From NCBI GenBank assembly GCA_934725835.1, contig CAKVCR010000139.1, positions 1-7,534 of the forward strand: DNA of 7,534 nucleotides, in the 5' to 3' direction. A model generated the notes under the pieces. That model saw only the letters and a list, made by a program, of their open reading frames with translations. It was not told the DNA's origin and searched no databases. Positions 1 through 6,110 of the stretch are shown here, one piece after another; position 1 is the first letter of the stretch; each line of letters begins with the position of its first letter. The stretch comes from an uncultured Odoribacter sp. Its GTDB lineage: Bacteria > Bacteroidota > Bacteroidia > Bacteroidales > Marinifilaceae. Position numbers and translations under genes: made by a program.

Positions 1-1262
1 ATTTATGGGGCGACTTACTATGTTATTACGGGAATACAGGTAAAGCAAAAGTTCGCAAGAATGTCATCATGCAGAACCCAACCCTTACTCTTACGACTGA
101 TTCGCTCAATTACGACATGGAAACCCGCATAGGTCACTACTTTAACGGAGGTACAATCAAAGACAACGTTAATACACTTGTCAGTGACATCGGATACTAT
201 TTTGTTCGAATGAACGAATTATTCTTTAAAGATAGCGTAAAGGTTTATACTTCACAATATGATTTATACTCAGATACATTGAAATACCGTACCGATAATA
301 AATTAGTAACCATCCTGGGGCCCACTAACATTATAGGTGAAAACCGGACATTATACTCTGAAAACGGTTGGTATAATTCGCTCACCTCCCATGCTGAATT
401 GTACAAAAACAATATTATAAATTATAATACATACGTTGGCAGTTCTGACACTATTGTTGTAGACAGTCTTTCCGGTACAGCAGTCATGCGACAGCATCTC
501 CATTTGTATGACACAATCAACAAAGTGATTGTTGAAGGAAATTATGGAGAGATACTCAAGAATAACGATTATGCTTTTGTAACCGACAGGGCACTATTAA
601 TATTAGTAGGACAATCTGATTCGCTCTTTGTGCACGGAGATACCCTTTCCATCAATAAGGATTCATTAGGCAATAACGTAATGAAAGCCTACCATCATAC
701 CAAATTCTACAGTATTGATTTGCAGGGAGTCTGTGATTCGATGGTATTTCCAACAGCGGATTCAACTGTATATCTATACAAAGAACCTATTGTATGGGCA
801 AGTGGCAATCAATTAACCGCTACAGAAATCAGTATGCATATGAAAGATAATCAAGTGGATATTTTTGACATGAAAAACAAATCTATGATTGTCAATCCTG
901 TAGATTCAACAATATACAAACTCCTACCCGACCAACGCGACGTGTTATTCAATCAAATTAAAGGGCGAGATATGCGTGGCTACGTCAAAAATAATGAACT
1001 CTACCTGATGATGGTGAACGGTAGCGGGGAATCAATCTTTTATCCTGACGATAAAGGCTTCATCATAGGTCTAAACAAAGCCATGAGTTCAACTATCAAA
1101 ATAGAGCTTGAAAACAAAAAAATAAAAGATATCACGTTCATAACAAAAGTAGAAGGAACGCTAAACCCTCTGCTTTTAGTGAAACCGGAAGATCGTGAAT
1201 TAAAGGACTTCCACTGGCATATCGATAAAAAGCCCTTGAAAAAAGAAGATATATTTCACTAA
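1..1262 (+). CDS. OstA-like (LptA/LptD N-terminal type) envelope protein, 5' end missing
   Basis: The reading frame is open from the left edge (first full codon at base 3) to the TAA ending at 1262, giving about 420 visible residues; the true start lies outside the window. The first visible residues read LWGDLLCYYGNTGKAKVRKN and continue VIMQNPTLTLTTDSLNYD. This is the pattern of OstA/LptA-like repeats (pseudo-gene-free beta-jellyroll strands: unusual coordinate, damaged envelope 'KA..V.KNV.m....TLTTD.L.YD'), as in Bacteroidetes OstA-like proteins. Further short beta-type repeats follow, such as LYSDTLKYRTDNKLVTILGP and DTLSIN. By family the protein is expected to sit in the periplasm or at the outer membrane and to bind or move lipopolysaccharide; that role is inferred from homology. 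The ATG at 69 is an internal Met codon of the VIMQNP segment, not the start. No C-terminal LptD beta-barrel is apparent: the protein ends in a hydrophilic tail rich in Lys, Asp and Glu. It converges on the next gene across a terminator. Confidence 0.87.
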   Translation, partial: LWGDLLCYYGNTGKAKVRKNVIMQNPTLTLTTDSLNYDMETRIGHYFNGGTIKDNVNTLVSDIGYYFVRMNELFFKDSVKVYTSQYDLYSDTLKYRTDNKLVTILGPTNIIGENRTLYSENGWYNSLTSHAELYKNNIINYNTYVGSSDTIVVDSLSGTAVMRQHLHLYDTINKVIVEGNYGEILKNNDYAFVTDRALLILVGQSDSLFVHGDTLSINKDSLGNNVMKAYHHTKFYSIDLQGVCDSMVFPTADSTVYLYKEPIVWASGNQLTATEISMHMKDNQVDIFDMKNKSMIVNPVDSTIYKLLPDQRDVLFNQIKGRDMRGYVKNNELYLMMVNGSGESIFYPDDKGFIIGLNKAMSSTIKIELENKKIKDITFITKVEGTLNPLLLVKPEDRELKDFHWHIDKKPLKKEDIFH

Positions 1263-1296
1263 AACGAATGAAATACATTATTATAATCTGTTAAAG

Positions 1297-1327
1297 TCAA
1301 TAGCAATATACGATGAGATGCTATTGA
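1297..1327. repeat. Perfect inverted repeat (hairpin) in the convergent gap
   Basis: TCAATAGCA at 1297-1305 is repeated inverted as TGCTATTGA at 1319-1327, a 9-bp perfect stem with a 13-base loop. It lies 34 bases after the stop of the OstA-like gene and just before the main terminator. There is no U-run after it on either strand, so it is unlikely to terminate alone. It may protect the 3' end of the OstA-like transcript or act as a protein-binding dyad; both are inferences. Confidence 0.55.
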
Positions 1328-1332
1328 TAAAC

Positions 1333-1380
1333 AAAAAAAAGCTAAGCACCGAATCATCAATTGCTTAGCTTTTTTATTTT
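1333..1380. terminator. Bidirectional Rho-independent terminator
   Basis: GCTAAGCA (1341-1348) pairs with TGCTTAGC (1362-1369) around a 13-base loop. The stem is extended by an A-run (1335-1340) pairing with a T-run (1370-1375). The + strand transcript ends in a U-run, and the - strand transcript also ends in eight U residues (from the A-run at 1333-1340), so the element can end transcripts from both sides. It sits 20 bases beyond the stop of the - strand gene and about 70 bases beyond the stop of the OstA-like gene, as expected between convergent genes. Confidence 0.9.
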
Positions 1381-1394
1381 ACGTCTGCAAAATT

Positions 1395-2579
1395 TTATTC
1401 CTCAAAATAAACAGAATAGCGATTCCAAAAGTCCTCGTTTTCCTTGAGGTCTTCATAATAGGTACGACCTTCTATAATTTCAGGAGAATCCGTTTTTACA
1501 CGAGTTGTCACATACTCCATCTTGCCGCTGATTTCTTTACCTTCTTCATTGTATGTGTAGTCTACATTCACCCCGCTCAGGAAATAGACGGATTTTAATT
1601 TTTTGTAAGTGGTAGTTATCTGCATAGTAACATCACTCTTTGGCTTTTCATTTATAACGACCAAGTTACGTCCCAAGGAATTGAAATCACGAGATGTGAT
1701 GTTTATTACATTTTTCAATACGGCAAAATCTTTCAGATTGACATATATTTCACCAGAATAGCTCTGTACGGTAGGATCTCCGGCTGTAGAAATAGAAGGA
1801 TTTGCTGCAGTATAGCTTATAATCTGCACAGAATCACCTTCGTAAACTATCTTACCTTTGCTTTTCAATTTATAATCGCGCGCATTTACAATATCAAGTA
1901 CATTGCGAGTGTTGCGCACAATGTCACTCGTCAGAATATCATCCAAACAGGTCAAACCATCAAATATAGAAGTTGCAGGCTGACTGCGACGAACTTCGTT
2001 GTATTTATAGTTCACAGCTTTAAAAGCTTCTGCAACATCCGTACGGTCATATCCTTGGGCATCATATATTGTAACAGTTGCTTCTTTTACTTTCTCTTCG
2101 CCGTCCACGGCTGTCACGTATTTAAAGTAGCCTTCATAATTGTATGGCATGTTGATATAATTCTTACTGATATTTGATACTACATTGCGAAGCATCTTTT
2201 TATAAACCAATAATTGTCCATACACATCCACTGCACCGATACCATACGTAATAGGGCGCAATTTAATTATAAAGTCGGGTTTATCACGCAACTCATAAAC
2301 CTTAAATTCTGCAGGAGCATATCCAACAGCAGAGATTCTCACTTTGTGAACTGCATATTTATCAGGAACAACCAACTCAAACTTTCCATCCATATCAGAA
2401 GCGACTCCGGCAACGGTGCCAAGCAATCCTAAGTTTGCAAATGCCACCGGTTCATTTGTGCTGCCATCAACAATAGTACCCTTCAATACAATCCTTCCAT
2501 CATTCTGTGCATTGACAATTGTCAGACAGCCAAGCATCAGTATGAGCAGTGCAATCAATTTTCTGTTCATCATCTTCAT
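1395..2579 (-). CDS. Secreted carboxypeptidase-regulatory-like domain protein
   Basis: The 394-residue product starts with a signal peptide (basic MKMMNRK, then a hydrophobic stretch to about residue 22, likely cut near VNA-Q at 24/25). A Cys at 18 follows LMLG, but the site is a poor lipobox and the NAQ site fits Bacteroidetes type I signals better. Residues 30-108 form a carboxypeptidase-regulatory-like beta domain: LKGTIVDGSTNEPVAFANL, then G(V)ASDMDGKFEL, then VRISAVGYAP and IIKLRP. This domain type (CarboxypepD_reg-like) caps many Bacteroidetes outer-membrane proteins. The remainder (about 120-394) has alternating strands, including YKLKSKGKIVYEGDSVQII and GEIYVNLKDFAVLKNV. This resembles the C-terminal part of small Bacteroidetes proteins annotated only by the first domain. 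It is too short and lacks a plug and barrel to be a SusC/TonB receptor. I expect a periplasmic or outer-membrane location; its molecular role is unknown to me. The start gives a proper signal peptide, and a candidate promoter lies about 60 bases upstream. Confidence 0.88.
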   Translation of the reverse strand: MKMMNRKLIALLILMLGCLTIVNAQNDGRIVLKGTIVDGSTNEPVAFANLGLLGTVAGVASDMDGKFELVVPDKYAVHKVRISAVGYAPAEFKVYELRDKPDFIIKLRPITYGIGAVDVYGQLLVYKKMLRNVVSNISKNYINMPYNYEGYFKYVTAVDGEEKVKEATVTIYDAQGYDRTDVAEAFKAVNYKYNEVRRSQPATSIFDGLTCLDDILTSDIVRNTRNVLDIVNARDYKLKSKGKIVYEGDSVQIISYTAANPSISTAGDPTVQSYSGEIYVNLKDFAVLKNVINITSRDFNSLGRNLVVINEKPKSDVTMQITTTYKKLKSVYFLSGVNVDYTYNEEGKEISGKMEYVTTRVKTDSPEIIEGRTYYEDLKENEDFWNRYSVYFEE

Positions 2580-2632
2580 TATCTTTTAAGTAATTCTGCC
2601 TCGTTTTACGTTACGATTCTATTTTAATTTTA

Positions 2633-2640
2633 TATATTTG
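2633..2640 (+). promoter_or_regulatory. Candidate Bacteroidetes promoter (-7 box) for the lipoprotein operon
   Basis: TATATTTG matches the Bacteroidetes -7 consensus TAnnTTTG exactly. A start near 2647 would give a leader of about 59 bases to the ATG at 2706. The -33 position (about 2608-2613) holds no clean TTTG, so the match rests on the -7 box. The box is three bases from the oppositely oriented -7 box of the - strand gene. Confidence 0.6.
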
Positions 2641-2643
2641 CCC

Positions 2644-2674
2644 CAAAGTAAGCAATTATAATGCTTAAAACAAA
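2644..2674 (-). promoter_or_regulatory. Candidate Bacteroidetes promoter for the - strand gene at 1395-2579
   Basis: Read on the - strand, a TTTG at 2674-2671 is followed after exactly 19 bases by TTACTTTG at 2651-2644. This is one mismatch from TAnnTTTG, and the spacing is that expected between the Bacteroidetes -33 and -7 elements. A start near 2637 would give a leader of about 58 bases. Transcription from here would cross the + strand -7 box. Confidence 0.55.
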
Positions 2675-2705
2675 ATGTGTTTATAAATAAAAAAAGCAAT
2701 ATTAT

Positions 2706-3356
2706 ATGAGAAAAACAGTATTATATGTCGGAGGATTCATTCTCCTGTCCTCTATATTAGGTTCCTGTGTGTCAAAAAAGAAATTTGATGAGTTGGCAAG
2801 AGCAAAACGCGAATCTGATCGTAATGTGTTGGAATTGAAAAATGAAAAGAGCCAATTGGAAAAGGATTTACAAGCAGCAAAAGAAAATTTCAATACCATC
2901 CGCTATAAGCTGACTGAAAATAACGCTACGAAAGATAAAACAATTGACCAATTATACACTAAACTTCGCTCTCTGGAAAGCAAACAGGTGGAATTAAAAT
3001 CTGAATTGAGCAATGTAGCAGATCAAATAAAGACTACAACACAATCCAATAGCGAACAAATTGCATCCCTGGAAAAGAGCTTACAAAAGGTTACGACAGA
3101 CCGCGACCAATTACGCAAACAGTTGTCTGAAGTACAAACTAATCTGGAATTTGAAAACCGTAGAATTAAAAGCGAATTAGAAACAGCTAATACAAAAGCC
3201 AGTGGTAAGGATGCAGAAATCGCTAGAATGAAGAAAGAATGCGAAGAAATGACTAAAAAGCTTAATTGGATTCGTAAGACAAAAGCTGATGCTGATGCTG
3301 AAATCAAGAAATTGACGAATCAAGTGAATCTGTTGAAGAAAGAATTGAATAATTAA
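2706..3356 (+). CDS. Coiled-coil lipoprotein
   Basis: The 216-residue product begins with a lipoprotein signal: MRK, a hydrophobic core, then the lipobox LGSC with the lipidated Cys at 21. The mature protein starts CVSKKKFDEL, much like the N-termini of Bacteroidetes OmpA-family lipoproteins. Residues 25-214 are almost entirely a heptad-rich coiled coil, high in Lys, Glu, Gln and Leu, with no Pro. There is no C-terminal OmpA peptidoglycan-binding domain: the protein stops after NLLKKELNN. The residues after Cys21 are basic (SKKK) rather than the acidic run reported as a surface-export signal in this phylum, so a periplasm-facing anchor is more likely; this is an inference. A WIR motif (LNWIR, 186-190) resembles IDWVR in the coiled-coil protein at 5185-6072. 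The gene is followed after only four bases by the next gene, so the two are almost surely co-transcribed. The function is unknown; a structural or spacer role in the envelope is a guess. Confidence 0.88.
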   Translation: MRKTVLYVGGFILLSSILGSCVSKKKFDELARAKRESDRNVLELKNEKSQLEKDLQAAKENFNTIRYKLTENNATKDKTIDQLYTKLRSLESKQVELKSELSNVADQIKTTTQSNSEQIASLEKSLQKVTTDRDQLRKQLSEVQTNLEFENRRIKSELETANTKASGKDAEIARMKKECEEMTKKLNWIRKTKADADAEIKKLTNQVNLLKKELNN

Positions 3357-3360
3357 AGAT

Positions 3361-3732
3361 ATGCTTTATATCATTTTAGGAATAACAGGGCTGCTAATCA
3401 TAGTTGCCCTGTTTACATATATCAGCAAACGAAAAAAGGACGAACCAGATGAAGTTGTAGCCCCACCTGCTGAATGTTGCGGTGCTCATGCTGTGTGCGA
3501 AAAAGGCTTAAAAAAAGCAGATACACATATTGACTATTTCGATGATGAAGAATTGGATGCTTTTAAAAATATGGAACCGGACACCTATTCAGATGAGCAA
3601 ATAGAGATGTTTCGCGAAATACTATACACTCTTCGCACAGAAGATTTAGAAGACTGGCTTATAAGCCTCGAAAAAAGAGAAATAAATTTTCCAACGGTGC
3701 TCCGCCCGGAAGCATACGACATGCTTCCTTAA
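3361..3732 (+). CDS. Small membrane-anchored protein with a CCGxHxxCE motif
   Basis: This 123-residue protein has one N-terminal transmembrane segment (about residues 2-20) followed by SKRKK, so the bulk is predicted to face the cytoplasm by the positive-inside rule. A short Pro-rich linker leads to ECCGAHAVCEKG (Cys39, Cys40, His43, Cys46, Glu47), which looks like a metal or cofactor ligand set. The rest is acidic and helical (YFDDEELDAFKN, then EMFREILYTLRTEDLEDWLISLEKREINFP). I recognise this as a conserved Bacteroidetes hypothetical family; some database entries call it phospholipase, for which I see no catalytic motif. The start is four bases after the preceding stop, with AAAGA just upstream. 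The stop shares bases with the stop of the convergent DUF2851 gene, and the last codons encode a perfect hairpin. The biochemical role is unknown. Confidence 0.86.
   Translation: MLYIILGITGLLIIVALFTYISKRKKDEPDEVVAPPAECCGAHAVCEKGLKKADTHIDYFDDEELDAFKNMEPDTYSDEQIEMFREILYTLRTEDLEDWLISLEKREINFPTVLRPEAYDMLP
3708..3728. terminator. Hairpin inside the 3' coding end, at the convergent gene junction
   Basis: GGAAGCAT (3708-3715) and ATGCTTCC (3721-3728) form a perfect 8-bp stem with a 5-base loop. On the + strand it lies within the last codons (EAYDMLP) of the small membrane protein and abuts its stop. On the - strand it starts immediately after the DUF2851 stop codon. Only a weak U tract follows in the + direction (TTAAAAATT) and none in the - direction, so it may be a weak terminator or a 3'-end stabiliser for both transcripts. 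It is the only terminator-like structure I see at this junction. Confidence 0.5.
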
Positions 3733-5006
3733 AAATTAGGGGTATGTCTCAAAATCTCCTTACTCAACCTGCATTGCAGACAACGGTGCTTTTCGCAATA
3801 TTCACGTGTAATTTCAATCAACGCCTGAGTTTGTAAAGCAGAATCTACGATACATCCTGAATTCTTCCATGCTCTACTAATGTAGTTATCATCTGCCGGA
3901 CATTCCTCCAGCCAGGCTATTGCTTTTTCACAAAATTTCTCCTCACCTTGTTCTTTACCATATAGAAACAAAAACGGGCAAATGGAATTTATTAAAAGAA
4001 TTTTCTTCATGGAATCCCCTAAACGATGTTTCTGACGCAAAGCAGGTATGCCTGGACGATAATGTGTTTCCCAATATTCAGACACCTCAACATTCAATAA
4101 TTTATATACATCTTTAATTGAGTCTACCTGTAATATACCGGAAATCAACATCCTAAAATTCTTTAATATATCTACCATGAGGGCTAACCGTAAAGTTGGA
4201 AAGGTTCCCGGACGTATACGCATAAATTTCCATTGCCCGGTAGGCATAACATGCAATTGATGTTTGGATTGCAGATAATGGAATTCCTTTTTCAAAGCTT
4301 CGACATATTGATCGTCTTTTGCATTCTCCAAAAGTCCGGAGCATCCTAACAACAATGCCTCCAACGAAAAAGGACGGTCACTATAACGCAACAAAGTACG
4401 ATATGGCAAATGCAGACTAAGTTGGTAAAATGGTTCTGCATTGACATTGCCCGTCCAATATTTGCAGATTAAACGATAGAAACATTCTTCCCAATCATGG
4501 TTTGTTTGTTCCCAAATCAAACGGACATCTCTACATTTTCTTTCAAGACGCTCAATAGCCATTGCTTGCAATATCATCTGCAAGTAGAAGGAATCTACCT
4601 TTCCTAATGAATAGTGACACCCCGGATGCATGGGATTTCCTGATATATTGAGGTATTCAGTATATAGCTGGTCCGCATAATCCAAGACTACCGTTTCAAT
4701 TTCCCGTCCCTGACTGGTATATATAGTTGCATCTGCATGAAGAACTACCGAAAGAATTACGTTGTCATAGGCGGGATCAATGTGATGATTGTGTCGATTC
4801 CAATCGCTATTGTTACAATGTATTTCTACATTTCCAGCCCACTCTATTCCATCAATACGAATCCGAGCGTTAAAAAAGTCTGGACCGGAATCTCTATTGA
4901 ATACTCCTGTATCTACTACAGAGACCTCCTTCCCTGCCATGGTTGTAAAGACTCTATTTTTAAATAGAGAATTTTTCCATAGGTATTGTAAAAATTCTTC
5001 TTTCAT
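3729..5006 (-). CDS. DUF2851 family protein
   Basis: The 425-residue product matches the DUF2851 family along its length. The N-terminal core has GVFNRDSGPDFFNARIRIDG (34-53), then WAGNVEIHCNNSDWNRHNHH (56-75) and AYDNVILSVVLH (79-90). Later family-like segments are LLLGCSGLL (218-226), MRIRPGTFPTLRLA (262-275) and LGDSMKKILLINSICPFLFLYGK (329-351). The C-terminus carries a Cys cluster, YCEKHRCLQCRL (Cys404, Cys409, Cys412). There is no signal peptide or membrane segment, so it is probably cytoplasmic. The function of the family is not established to my knowledge. The GPDF...VEIH arrangement resembles a PD-(D/E)XK nuclease core with His in place of Lys (Asp43, Glu61, His63), an inference only. 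The ATG at 5006 gives the typical MKEEFLQYLW start, and a good -7 box lies about 50 bases upstream. Its stop overlaps the stop of the convergent small gene by four bases. Confidence 0.93.
   Translation of the reverse strand: MKEEFLQYLWKNSLFKNRVFTTMAGKEVSVVDTGVFNRDSGPDFFNARIRIDGIEWAGNVEIHCNNSDWNRHNHHIDPAYDNVILSVVLHADATIYTSQGREIETVVLDYADQLYTEYLNISGNPMHPGCHYSLGKVDSFYLQMILQAMAIERLERKCRDVRLIWEQTNHDWEECFYRLICKYWTGNVNAEPFYQLSLHLPYRTLLRYSDRPFSLEALLLGCSGLLENAKDDQYVEALKKEFHYLQSKHQLHVMPTGQWKFMRIRPGTFPTLRLALMVDILKNFRMLISGILQVDSIKDVYKLLNVEVSEYWETHYRPGIPALRQKHRLGDSMKKILLINSICPFLFLYGKEQGEEKFCEKAIAWLEECPADDNYISRAWKNSGCIVDSALQTQALIEITREYCEKHRCLQCRLSKEILRHTPNF
4952..4969. repeat. Short perfect palindrome early in the DUF2851 gene
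   Basis: CTCTATTT (4952-4959) and AAATAGAG (4962-4969) are inverted around a TT centre. In the DUF2851 transcript this is a compact hairpin 38-55 bases into the coding region, over residues 13-19 (around SLFKNRV). It could affect early translation or be a chance feature of AT-rich sequence. Confidence 0.4.
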
Positions 5007-5054
5007 TATTCTTATTAATCACAAATCATTATGCAACCTCATAATTACAGAATA

Positions 5055-5062
5055 CAAATTTA
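5055..5062 (-). promoter_or_regulatory. Candidate Bacteroidetes promoter (-7 box) for DUF2851
   Basis: On the - strand this reads TAAATTTG, an exact match to TAnnTTTG. A partial -33 match (TTAG) lies 21 bases upstream at 5087-5084. A start near 5048 would leave a leader of about 42 bases before the ATG at 5006. Confidence 0.55.
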
Positions 5063-5134
5063 GAAATAATAATTTCATCCCCTCTAATAAAATTAATTTA
5101 TCCTATGTGTATGACCTTTTCTTGCAAATTATAC

Positions 5135-5142
5135 TACCTTTG
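5135..5142 (+). promoter_or_regulatory. Candidate Bacteroidetes promoter (-7 box) for the coiled-coil gene at 5185
   Basis: TACCTTTG is an exact TAnnTTTG match. No clean TTTG lies at the expected -33 distance (about 5110-5115). A start near 5149 gives a leader of about 36 bases. This may also be the promoter for fhs, since I find no other good -7 box in the gap before it. Confidence 0.6.
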
Positions 5143-5184
5143 TCATATTGAGTCGGAAATTATAAATTGTAAATAACACAACGT

Positions 5185-6072
5185 ATGGAAGGAAACACTT
5201 TACTGAAGGACAAAAAAAGCAAACTGCTTATTATCATTATTGCTTGTTTAAGCGTTATACTAGTTGCATTATTTATTTTCTTTCTGATTGAAAGAGCTGA
5301 AAACAAGGAGCATATTGCTGCCATCCACGAAGAAAAAGAGTTGCTTCAACAAGATTTGATGGAACTTAGTCATAACTATGATGATTTAAAGACTAATAAT
5401 GACACACTAAACAGCAAATTATTGGCAGAACAAAAGAAAATCACTGTTTTGATGGAAAAGATGAAAAAATTCAGGGATAATTCTTATGCAGAAATAAACC
5501 GATATAAAAAAGAAATCGGAACATTAAAGACTGTTTTACGCAGTTATGTAGTACAGATAGATTCTCTCAACCAGCTAAATCAGAAATTGGCCCAAGAGAA
5601 TACAGAGGTGCGTAAACAAATTGATTGGGTACGTGAGCGCAACCAAAAATTAGAAAATCAACAAAAGGATATGAAAGAGGTTATTGCGCGAGCCAGTGCA
5701 TTAAGAACAGAAAACTTAGTTGTAACCCCTGTAAACAAATCCGATAAGGAAGTTAATTGGAAAAAATGCTTTAACTTAAAGGCTGAATTTGCTATTAGCA
5801 AAAATATTACAACAAAACGTGGAGAACGCACTATCTATTTACGCTTGAAACGTCCTGATGAAAAAGTCATTGCCTTCAGCGAAAAATCATTTTTCAAATA
5901 TCAGAATGTATCTCTAACCTACTCTGCAAAACGTGAAATAACTTACGAAGGCGAACGTCTAGAGGTTGCTATCTATTGGCCCAATGACGGTAGTCTGACT
6001 AAAGGTACGTACACTGCCGAGTTATTCTGTGACAACGAAGTCATTGGTACAACAGAGTTCACTTTACGATAA
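5185..6072 (+). CDS. Membrane-anchored coiled-coil protein with a C-terminal beta domain
   Basis: The 295-residue product has a basic N-terminus (KDKKSK), one transmembrane segment at about 14-34 and then a long coiled coil (about 38-170) rich in Glu, Lys, Gln and Leu. The order of charges suggests an N-in signal anchor, with the coiled coil and C-terminus in the periplasm. Residues 190-295 are a compact beta-rich domain: WKKCFNLKAEFAISKNITTK, then RTIYLRLKRPDEKVI, EITYEGERLEVAIYW, and GTYTAELFCDNEVIGTTEFTLR. This layout is that of a Bacteroidetes family often mislabelled as a chromosome-segregation or ParA protein because of its coiled coil; I see no ATPase motif. The function is unknown. 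The start is supported by the upstream -7 box and by the signal anchor. The next gene, fhs, begins 30 bases after the stop with no terminator between, so the two may be co-transcribed. Confidence 0.87.
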   Translation: MEGNTLLKDKKSKLLIIIIACLSVILVALFIFFLIERAENKEHIAAIHEEKELLQQDLMELSHNYDDLKTNNDTLNSKLLAEQKKITVLMEKMKKFRDNSYAEINRYKKEIGTLKTVLRSYVVQIDSLNQLNQKLAQENTEVRKQIDWVRERNQKLENQQKDMKEVIARASALRTENLVVTPVNKSDKEVNWKKCFNLKAEFAISKNITTKRGERTIYLRLKRPDEKVIAFSEKSFFKYQNVSLTYSAKREITYEGERLEVAIYWPNDGSLTKGTYTAELFCDNEVIGTTEFTLR

Positions 6073-6091
6073 ATTCAAATCATTAATTTAA

Positions 6092-6110
6092 ATGACAGAA
6101 CTATGACAGA
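6092..6110 (+). repeat. Duplicated start sequence before fhs, with a four-codon open frame
   Basis: The 8-base sequence ATGACAGA occurs at 6092-6099 and again at 6103-6110, where it contains the fhs start codon. The first ATG opens a tiny frame, Met-Thr-Glu-Leu, whose TGA (6104-6106) overlaps the fhs ATG as ATGA, the overlap seen in translationally coupled genes. Whether the first ATG is used is unknown; the second is the start because only it continues into Fhs. Confidence 0.5.

Noticed and set aside
69..1262. ATG at 69 as the start of the OstA-like gene
   Set aside because: The frame is open to the window edge, and the upstream residues (GNTGKAKVRKNVIM) belong to the same OstA-like repeat, so this Met is internal and the gene is 5' truncated by the window.
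2214..2432. 72-residue + strand frame inside the - strand beta-domain gene
   Set aside because: It is antisense to a conserved carboxypeptidase-regulatory-like domain and has no start signal or homology I recognise.
3287..3301. Short tandem repeat GCTGAT in the lipoprotein gene
   Set aside because: Only about two and a half copies, encoding ADADA within the coiled coil; consistent with ordinary coding sequence.
3023..3307. 94-residue - strand frame inside the lipoprotein gene
   Set aside because: It is the antisense shadow of the coiled coil; its Leu, Ser and Phe richness follows from the Glu and Lys codons on the other strand.
4789..5151. 120-residue + strand frame over the DUF2851 start and the divergent gap
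   Set aside because: It lies antisense to the well-supported DUF2851 N-terminus and covers both promoter candidates, with no recognisable domain.
6073..6102. Folate-sensing riboswitch before fhs
   Set aside because: The gap is only 30 bases, AT-rich and unstructured, too short for any known folate riboswitch.
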